NCBI GenBank assembly: GCA_002179805.1
Contig: NAVB01003717.1
Span: 1 to 11,652 of the forward strand
Length of the DNA: 11,652 nt
From: Acanthamoeba lenticulata
Taxonomy: Eukaryota; Discosea; Longamoebia; Acanthamoebidae
Direction of reading: 5' to 3'
Shown piece by piece: positions 7,340 through 11,652 of this stretch. Made by a program: the position numbers and the translations under genes. Position 1 is the stretch's first letter; each line of letters begins with the position of its first letter. The notes under the pieces were generated by a model. It was not told where the DNA came from, ran no database searches, and saw only the letters and a list, made by a program, of their open reading frames with translations.

Positions 7340-9449
7340 TCAGCCAAAGACGCTGAGCAGGGCGGCGCCGCCGAGGAGCACGCCGGCCGAGACGAAGAAA
7401 AAGAGAATCGCAAACCACGAGGTGATCTCGCGGAAGATGAAGATTCCATACAGACCCGCAACCAGGAGGGCGACTTGCGTGAGCGGAAAGCCGATCGTCA
7501 GGCCCAGGTACAGCGTGGCGTAGATGCTGTACGTCGAGTGTCACCATTCAGCCTCACGACCATGTATCGATGCAATGCGCAATGAGCTCGCCGTACCTGC
7601 AATAGTTGCCCAGATTCCACACGAAGCCAGCCAGCAGACCTGCAGCGCCACGAACGGACAGTGGCGTGATGAGTGAGGAGACAAGGAGGCCGATGATGGT
7701 GCGGCTGACGCGCACCAGGCACGAGGGCCACGCGGAGGTGGAAGACCGGCAGCTCGCGCTTGAGCAGGAAGTAGATGAGCGCGAGGACAGGCGTCACCGC
7801 GACGACACCTATGCCGAACGAGACCATGTAGTTGATCCCTTGCGCGTCCTACAAGGCGGTGCCGCAACCAAGTCTGTCAGGTCAGTTCGGCAGGCACCTG
7901 ACGGGCGGCGGCCATACAGGGGGCGACACGCACCGAGGGAGCCAGTCGGAGGGGAACCAGCATGCTGCCGTTGGGTAAGCTGGTTTCGGGGAGAGAGAGA
8001 GAGAGTGATGATGATGATGACGTGAGAATGGGCGGGACATGATTCCCCTTGATGATGCAGGGAGAGACTTACCCAACACCGATAGCGCAGAGCATGCCAA
8101 AGAGCCGGGCCTTGAGGGAGAGTGGCTGCTCCTTGGCCTCGTCGAGGAGAACATCGCCCTCCATGGCCTCATCGATCGCATCAGCCTGGTCCCCACCAAA
8201 CGGCGCAGTTTGCCCACAGGTCTCTCTAAGCTCTCTCTATCTCTCTTTACAACGATTCGCAGCACGTACCTCGCTGTGAGGGTCACTCTCTTGAACCGGC
8301 GCGTATTGGCCGTCGCTGTTGATGCCTCGGTGGTCCTTCCCTGTGTGGTGGTGGTGGTGATGATGGAGCTGCTGAGCCCAAAGGAACAGCGACGGTGCCA
8401 GCGGCGGTGGGCGGAGGGGGAGAGCGTACGGGAAGACTTGCGGGAAAAGAGAGAAGTGATGAAGGGGAACCGGTACTGCATGTCGGCGATGGTCTGGGTG
8501 CCGCTCAGCGACAGGCCCAGGATGCCTACGCACAGGACTACCAGGGCCACGGCCGAGAGCGGGAACGACTTGACCTCGTCGGTGTCGCTCTTCCCTTTTC
8601 GAGTGATAAATATTTATTTTTGAAAATTAAAATCAAATTAAATTGCAAATGAAATAGCAAACGGCATTAGCCCATACCCTTGTCGTGCTTGTGTGGGTCG
8701 ATCATCGGGTAGAAGATGGCGCCCCACAAGAAGCTCACGATAACTGAAAACAAACAAAAAAAAAATGATTGTAAGTGAGAAAGAGGAAGAAATGGTTACG
8801 ACGGCGGAAGGCACGCACTCGACGAGCCAGACCTGTAAAGAGGAGAGCTGGATGAGAAAAGGACCAGACCAGTTCCGTCACCCAAGGAAGGGGTGTGGTT
8901 GAGTGGACGGACGCACCAGATGCCCTGAGAAATGCCAAGGCCAGCATACTTGATGGCGAAAATGGAGAGGATGGAGGCTGGCACCCAAAGAGCAGCGCCC
9001 ACGATGCCTGACCATTCCACACACACACACGCACCGCACGCTGTTACGCGCAGACGACGCAGAAGAGAAGTGGAGTTCTGCATACCCCAGTACGTGAACA
9101 CGAACGAGTTATAGGTGAGGACCAGCCAACTGCTGATAAAAATGGCGAGTGAGTAGTAGAGCTGGAAGACCATCGGGTCAACCTTGGCTTCCTGCAGCAC
9201 CACCACAAAGAAAAAGATTCGTATTTAAACCAAACCACTCTCATCTTGGCTGCTAAAGGCAAGGACAAAGACAGAGGGAGTGCAGTGTACTGCCACTTTC
9301 TTGGACTTAATCATCACACCTAAGATGAGAGAAAATGAGAAAAATGAAGAATGAGGGATTGAGAAATGCAAGAGCGCCAACGCACCGATGGAACCGAAAA
9401 AGAAGATGGCCCCAGCGACGGCCAAGTAGCCATAGAGTTCGTCGCTCAT
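7340..9449 (-). CDS. TMEM144: TMEM144-family multi-pass membrane protein (putative sugar/metabolite transporter of the DMT superfamily)
   Basis: Thirteen exons: 9449-9386, 9319-9291, 9191-9086, 9007-8917, 8832-8819, 8743-8678, 8594-8430, 8340-8270, 8185-8073, 7979-7934, 7848-7716, 7639-7597, 7526-7340. They splice to 1128 nt, 375 aa plus TGA. Family signatures appear only after splicing: AIFFFGSIG (14-22), VDPMVFQLYYS (35-45), WGIVGAALWVPASILSIFA (66-84), GIWSGSSIIVSFLWGAIFYP, LPNGSMLVPLRLAPS, PGLLAGFVWNLGNYCSIYATLYLG and FPLTQVALLVAGLYGI. The protein is almost entirely hydrophobic helices, in line with the roughly ten segments of the family, apart from a central acidic loop. Transport substrate is not known for TMEM144 and cannot be read here. 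The ATG at 9449 directly precedes the first helix. Uncertain junctions: the donors at 8429 and 9290 and the acceptor ending at 8186, where an in-frame acceptor further upstream would lengthen the loop. Confidence 0.88.
7991..8020. repeat. (GA)n followed by (TGA)5 in a TMEM144 intron
   Basis: On the plus strand a 15-nt GA run (7991-8005) is followed by five TGA units (8006-8020). On the transcript strand this is a pyrimidine-rich CT run ending 10 nt before the acceptor at 7980, so it probably serves as the polypyrimidine tract of the intron 8072-7980. Confidence 0.85.
8819..8832 (-). other. 14-nt micro-exon of the TMEM144-like gene
   Basis: The exon is bounded by acceptor TTTACAG|G and donor CGA|GTGCGT. 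It supplies the last base of a Trp codon, then Ser-Gly-Ser-Ser, then the first base of an Ile codon. Without it the frame between GIW and IVSFLWG is lost; with it the conserved GIWSGSSIIVSFLWG is restored. The flanking introns are 84 and 75 nt. Confidence 0.85.
9018..9030. repeat. (CA)n dinucleotide run in a TMEM144 intron
   Basis: A 13-nt alternating CA tract lies within the intron 9085-9008, close to its 3' end. It reads as GT repeats on the transcript strand. Confidence 0.85.
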
Positions 9450-9452
9450 TCT

Positions 9453-9473
9453 CTCGTTCCTCGTTCCTCGTTA
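9453..9473. repeat. Three 7-bp tandem repeats just upstream of the TMEM144 start codon
   Basis: CTCGTTC occurs at 9453-9459 and 9460-9466, with CTCGTTA at 9467-9473. On the transcript strand the repeat is purine-rich (GAACGAG) and ends 3 nt before the ATG at 9449, so it is probably in the 5' untranslated region. Confidence 0.8.
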
Positions 9474-9714
9474 CGTTGTTTTTGTGGAGCGAAAAAAGGG
9501 AAAAGCAGAGTGCAGGAGTAACAATGAAGTGCCAGTTGACGACTTGAGGTCAACAAGGAAGGAGGCCTCCTGGAGGCAAGGGAGCTGGAAAGCCCGGCAA
9601 AGGTGAGGCGATTTCCGCACATTGTCACACTCACCGGAAGAAGTGTAAGGCCACATAGCTGAGTTGTTTGACCAAGCCGAGTTCAAGGTCGTGAAGAAGA
9701 AGCATGAATGCTGT

Positions 9715-9720
9715 TTTATT
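9715..9720 (-). terminator. Polyadenylation signal AATAAA of the DUF1295 gene
   Basis: A perfect AATAAA on the minus strand begins 2 nt after the TAA stop at 9725-9723. The position implies a very short 3' untranslated region. Confidence 0.7.
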
Positions 9721-9722
9721 GA

Positions 9723-11080
9723 TTAACACGACTTTTTGGCTGGGAACCACGGCCAAAAAGAACTTGTGGAGGATATGTACGACTCAAAGCCTGGTTTGGA
9801 CCGCTTGAGACCGCGCTCGAGCAGGGCCACACCAGAGACCTTGAGCAGGAGGAATGTCATCAAAGCTGGACTGTAGACAGTCCACTTACCTGCATGGTTT
9901 GGTTTGGTTTGGATGAGTTGTTGTACAAAGGCCAAACACTAATGCACTAGTTGTACCACCACGAGTGGCAGCAGCCATCATCCAGAATCCCCAAAACATA
10001 GCTGCATTGCCAAAGTAATTGGGGTGCCTTGTGTAGCGCCACAGTCCTGTGGTGAGCAGCTTTCCTGTTGATAGATAGATGGATCGATGTAAGTATGTTC
10101 TCGAGTTAAGAAGGGCACAAACCTTTGTTTTGTGGCTGGGATTTGAAACAGGCCAGCTGTAGATCACCCACTGCCTCAAATAAGAAGCCCGTCAGCCACA
10201 CCAGGAAGCCTATGACGTCCTGCCAGGTAAAGTGGTGGGGACCGCTGGTCTGAGCCGCCAGCAGAGGTTGGGATATGATCCAGCATAACACCTTCAGGGT
10301 GAAGAGTAAGTTTTCAAAGGCTTGGGACAATGGCAAAAGCAACCGCACCGCTTGAAGGCCAAAGACGGAGAAAAGTGACACCCACCAGAACTTGGGTCCC
10401 ATTGCTTTGCGCATGGCCTTGTAGCGGTAATCTTTGAGGATACCGTCATCAGTTGAGCTGCAGAGGAGATTGAAATGGACATATACTCACCTTCTCCCTG
10501 GCCGTGATTGCGCCACGCGATGTAGCCAGAGAGGCGCACAGCCCACGTTGCCACACAACCTAGAATAAGTTGCTTGCGTCCGAAGAAGCCTGATGCTGCC
10601 TCGGGGTGTTGGTTGTAGATCCAAGCGGAGAGCAAGAACCCTGGCGGTGCAAGGTGCATTAGGTGCAGCAGAAGCAGAAAGGAAGGGTTGCTTCATACCG
10701 AGGCTCCAGAAAGAGTCGACGATGGACACGTCTCCTAGATACGTGGCTACTGCCCAGAGGCCAGCAAAGGTAGCTAACAGTGCTGACAGCCCAGTCGCGC
10801 TTGCAGAAGACAGAGCAGCGTTGAAGACAGCGGCAAGAGGACTATCACCCAGGACGGATGCCGCCGCAGACTTCAAGAAAGGGAATTGCTCCGCAAGCCA
10901 TGAAACATGTACTGTTGTGCTTCCTGCCAACGCAGCAGCTGCGGGCCCATGGAGAACTTCCATTGCGCTTGTGTGAGAGGAAAACAGGTACCTAGGAAGG
11001 TACAAGACCGCGCCTCCAATAAGACTGAGCGTGAAGGCACTGATTCCAGTCGTAGAATACAAGGCGGTCTGGCTGGTCAT
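9723..11080 (-). CDS. DUF1295 / steroid 5-alpha-reductase-like ER membrane protein
   Basis: Five exons: 11080-10699, 10640-10491, 10431-10123, 10064-9957, 9889-9723, giving 371 aa plus TAA. Family landmarks: [19 protein letters not shown] (from 116, across the first junction), [16 protein letters not shown] (second junction), [36 protein letters not shown] (third junction), [16 protein letters not shown] and [20 protein letters not shown]. In this superfamily the RHPNYFG region near the C terminus is linked to NADPH binding, so an NADPH-dependent lipid or sterol reductase is the likely class; the substrate is unknown. An extra N-terminal hydrophobic segment (12-28) precedes the family core. 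The start at 11080 has a purine-rich AAAA ATG context; an in-frame ATG at 11164 would add 28 residues. The fourth donor is ambiguous: 9956 (GTACAA) is used here for spacing; 9947 (GTGCAT, 58-nt intron) and 9959 (GTGGTA) also keep the frame. Codon use is clearly less GC-rich than in the kinase gene. Confidence 0.88.
9726..9737 (-). other. C-terminal dilysine KKXX motif of the DUF1295 protein
   Basis: The protein ends Ala-Lys-Lys-Ser-Cys followed by TAA, which puts lysines at -3 and -4. This is the classic COPI-dependent ER retrieval signal of membrane proteins with a cytosolic C terminus, in agreement with ER residence of 5-alpha-reductase-like enzymes. Confidence 0.75.
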
Positions 11081-11242
11081 TTTTGATTGATGTGAACAAG
11101 GGGGCAAAACGGTAAGGGCCTGAGGGCTCCCTTGTGTGTTGTATGACGAAACGGTTCGTCGCACGCAAGAGAAGAGAGAAACAATAAAGAAATACTATTG
11201 TTAAAATCAAAAAGAATTGTCCCCTATCCATTCCACATCGGC
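11081..11242. promoter_or_regulatory. Divergent intergenic region shared by the DUF1295 gene and the right-hand gene
   Basis: Only 162 bp separate the two start codons (11080 minus, 11243 plus), so both promoters must be here or in untranslated exons. An AT-rich core spans about 11180-11218. Two perfect inverted repeats are visible: AACAATA / TATTGTT (11180-11186 and 11196-11202, spacer 9) and GACGAA / TTCGTC (11145-11150 and 11155-11160, spacer 4). No textbook TATA box at a fixed distance could be assigned for either gene. Confidence 0.5.
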
Positions 11243-11652
11243 ATGCTGCGACGAACGGCCCTGAGTCTCCCCGTGTTTGGCACCTCGGTAAGCGCTCATC
11301 TCACCCTCTTTTTTGCAACGGGCCGTAGCTCGAGCGTGGTTAGTCTGGTAGAATTAGAATTGACGATTTTTCGCACCAGCCTTTTGTCCGGCCGGTGCCC
11401 TTCGCTAGCCCTGCTTCTTCTCTCCTCTCTCGTCCGGCACAATCGTTCTGCGTTATCGGAACCGGTAATTTTCACAACCTCCTTTTTACAACCACTCATC
11501 TCAGCTGATAATCAAAACGACAGCTCCCTTGAACGTCACCGCAAGCCGGAACCTCGCAATCTACAAGAGTCGCTCTTCCAAAGTGAGGAGGAGGGCCTTG
11601 GGAAACAAGCTGAAACGAGCAGCCAACCATGCCGATAATATCAGGAACAAGA
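11243..11652 (+). CDS. Unknown protein with mitochondrial-presequence-like N terminus, 3' end outside window
   Basis: The family was not recognised. Proposed model: exon 1 at 11243-11287 (MLRRTALSLPVFGTS), donor TCG|GTAAGC, acceptor CATCTCAG|CTG ending at 11504, and exon 2 from 11505 to the edge, open throughout. The 217-nt intron is longer than any other in the window. The joined N terminus is rich in Arg, Ser, Thr and Leu and has no acidic residue for the first 50-odd positions. It contains SRNLAIYKS, which resembles an arginine-minus-two processing site, followed by a strongly basic stretch (KVRRRALGNKLKR). This suggests a mitochondrial matrix protein, perhaps nucleic-acid or ribosome associated, but that is inference. 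Reading straight through the intron instead stays open but stops at 11638 and lacks this pattern. Confidence 0.45.

Larger units (their letters stand above)
9450..9722 (-). promoter_or_regulatory. Intergenic region between DUF1295 and TMEM144-like genes
   Basis: These 273 bp separate the stop of the DUF1295 gene (9723) from the start of the TMEM144-like gene (9449), both on the minus strand. They hold the polyadenylation signal of the former, the 7-bp tandem repeats of the latter, and a good donor-like GGTGAGTGT on the minus strand near 9635. A 5'-UTR intron ending at the CAG near 9573 is possible but unproven. No coding potential was recognised. Confidence 0.45.

Noticed and set aside
9446..9634. 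Minus-strand frame of 62 codons upstream of the TMEM144-like gene as an extra exon
   Set aside because: It runs out of frame through the 7-bp repeats, overlaps the proposed start codon, and its Ser/Leu-rich translation shows no family similarity.
9896..9912. Three GGTTT units resembling a telomere-like repeat
   Set aside because: Only three units lie inside an intron of the DUF1295 gene. The unit does not match the usual TTAGGG repeat and there is no chromosome-end context.
11078..11164. Start of the DUF1295 protein at the upstream ATG 11164
   Set aside because: The extra 28 residues are polar and Ser/Pro-rich without family resemblance, and the ATG lies next to a palindrome in the divergent region. 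The ATG at 11080 has a better context. Kept as an alternative only.

Overview
The window looks like nuclear DNA of a GC-rich amoebozoan, most likely Acanthamoeba or a close relative. The coding regions are very GC-rich, every gene is cut by short introns (58-110 nt in the three complete models), and a eukaryotic hybrid histidine kinase of the serine/threonine-kinase plus ATPase plus GAF type is present. The assignment rests on these traits and was not checked by a search. No RNA gene, CRISPR array or transposon was seen.

Layout, left to right. (1) 1-7026, minus strand: 18 exons (17 introns) of one very large signalling gene that runs off the left edge. The exons splice to 5610 nt (1870 codons) with one continuous frame. 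The domain order is protein-kinase-like domain, acidic linker, AAA/STAND-type ATPase, long helical repeat region, GAF, HisKA. The HATPase and probable receiver domains lie outside the window. This is the architecture of cyanobacterial HstK-type kinases and of fungal group X kinases (Candida Chk1, fission yeast Mak2/Mak3). (2) 7027-7339: 313 bp holding the 3' end of the next gene and the upstream region of the kinase. (3) 7340-9449, minus strand: a 13-exon gene for a TMEM144-family multi-pass membrane protein (375 aa), with a 14-nt micro-exon. (4) 9450-9722: short intergenic stretch. (5) 9723-11080, minus strand: a 5-exon gene for a DUF1295 / steroid 5-alpha-reductase-like membrane protein (371 aa) ending in a dilysine ER-retrieval motif. 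(6) 11081-11242: divergent 162-bp intergenic region with two small inverted repeats. (7) 11243 to the right edge, plus strand: the start of a gene with a mitochondrial-presequence-like N terminus, function unknown.

The three minus-strand genes are in tandem but show no obvious functional link. The only shared control region the sequence suggests is the divergent one between genes 5 and 7. The exon models were built by hand from frame continuity, GT/GC-AG signals and family motifs. Most junctions of the kinase and TMEM144 genes are well constrained, and the doubtful ones are named in their entries.
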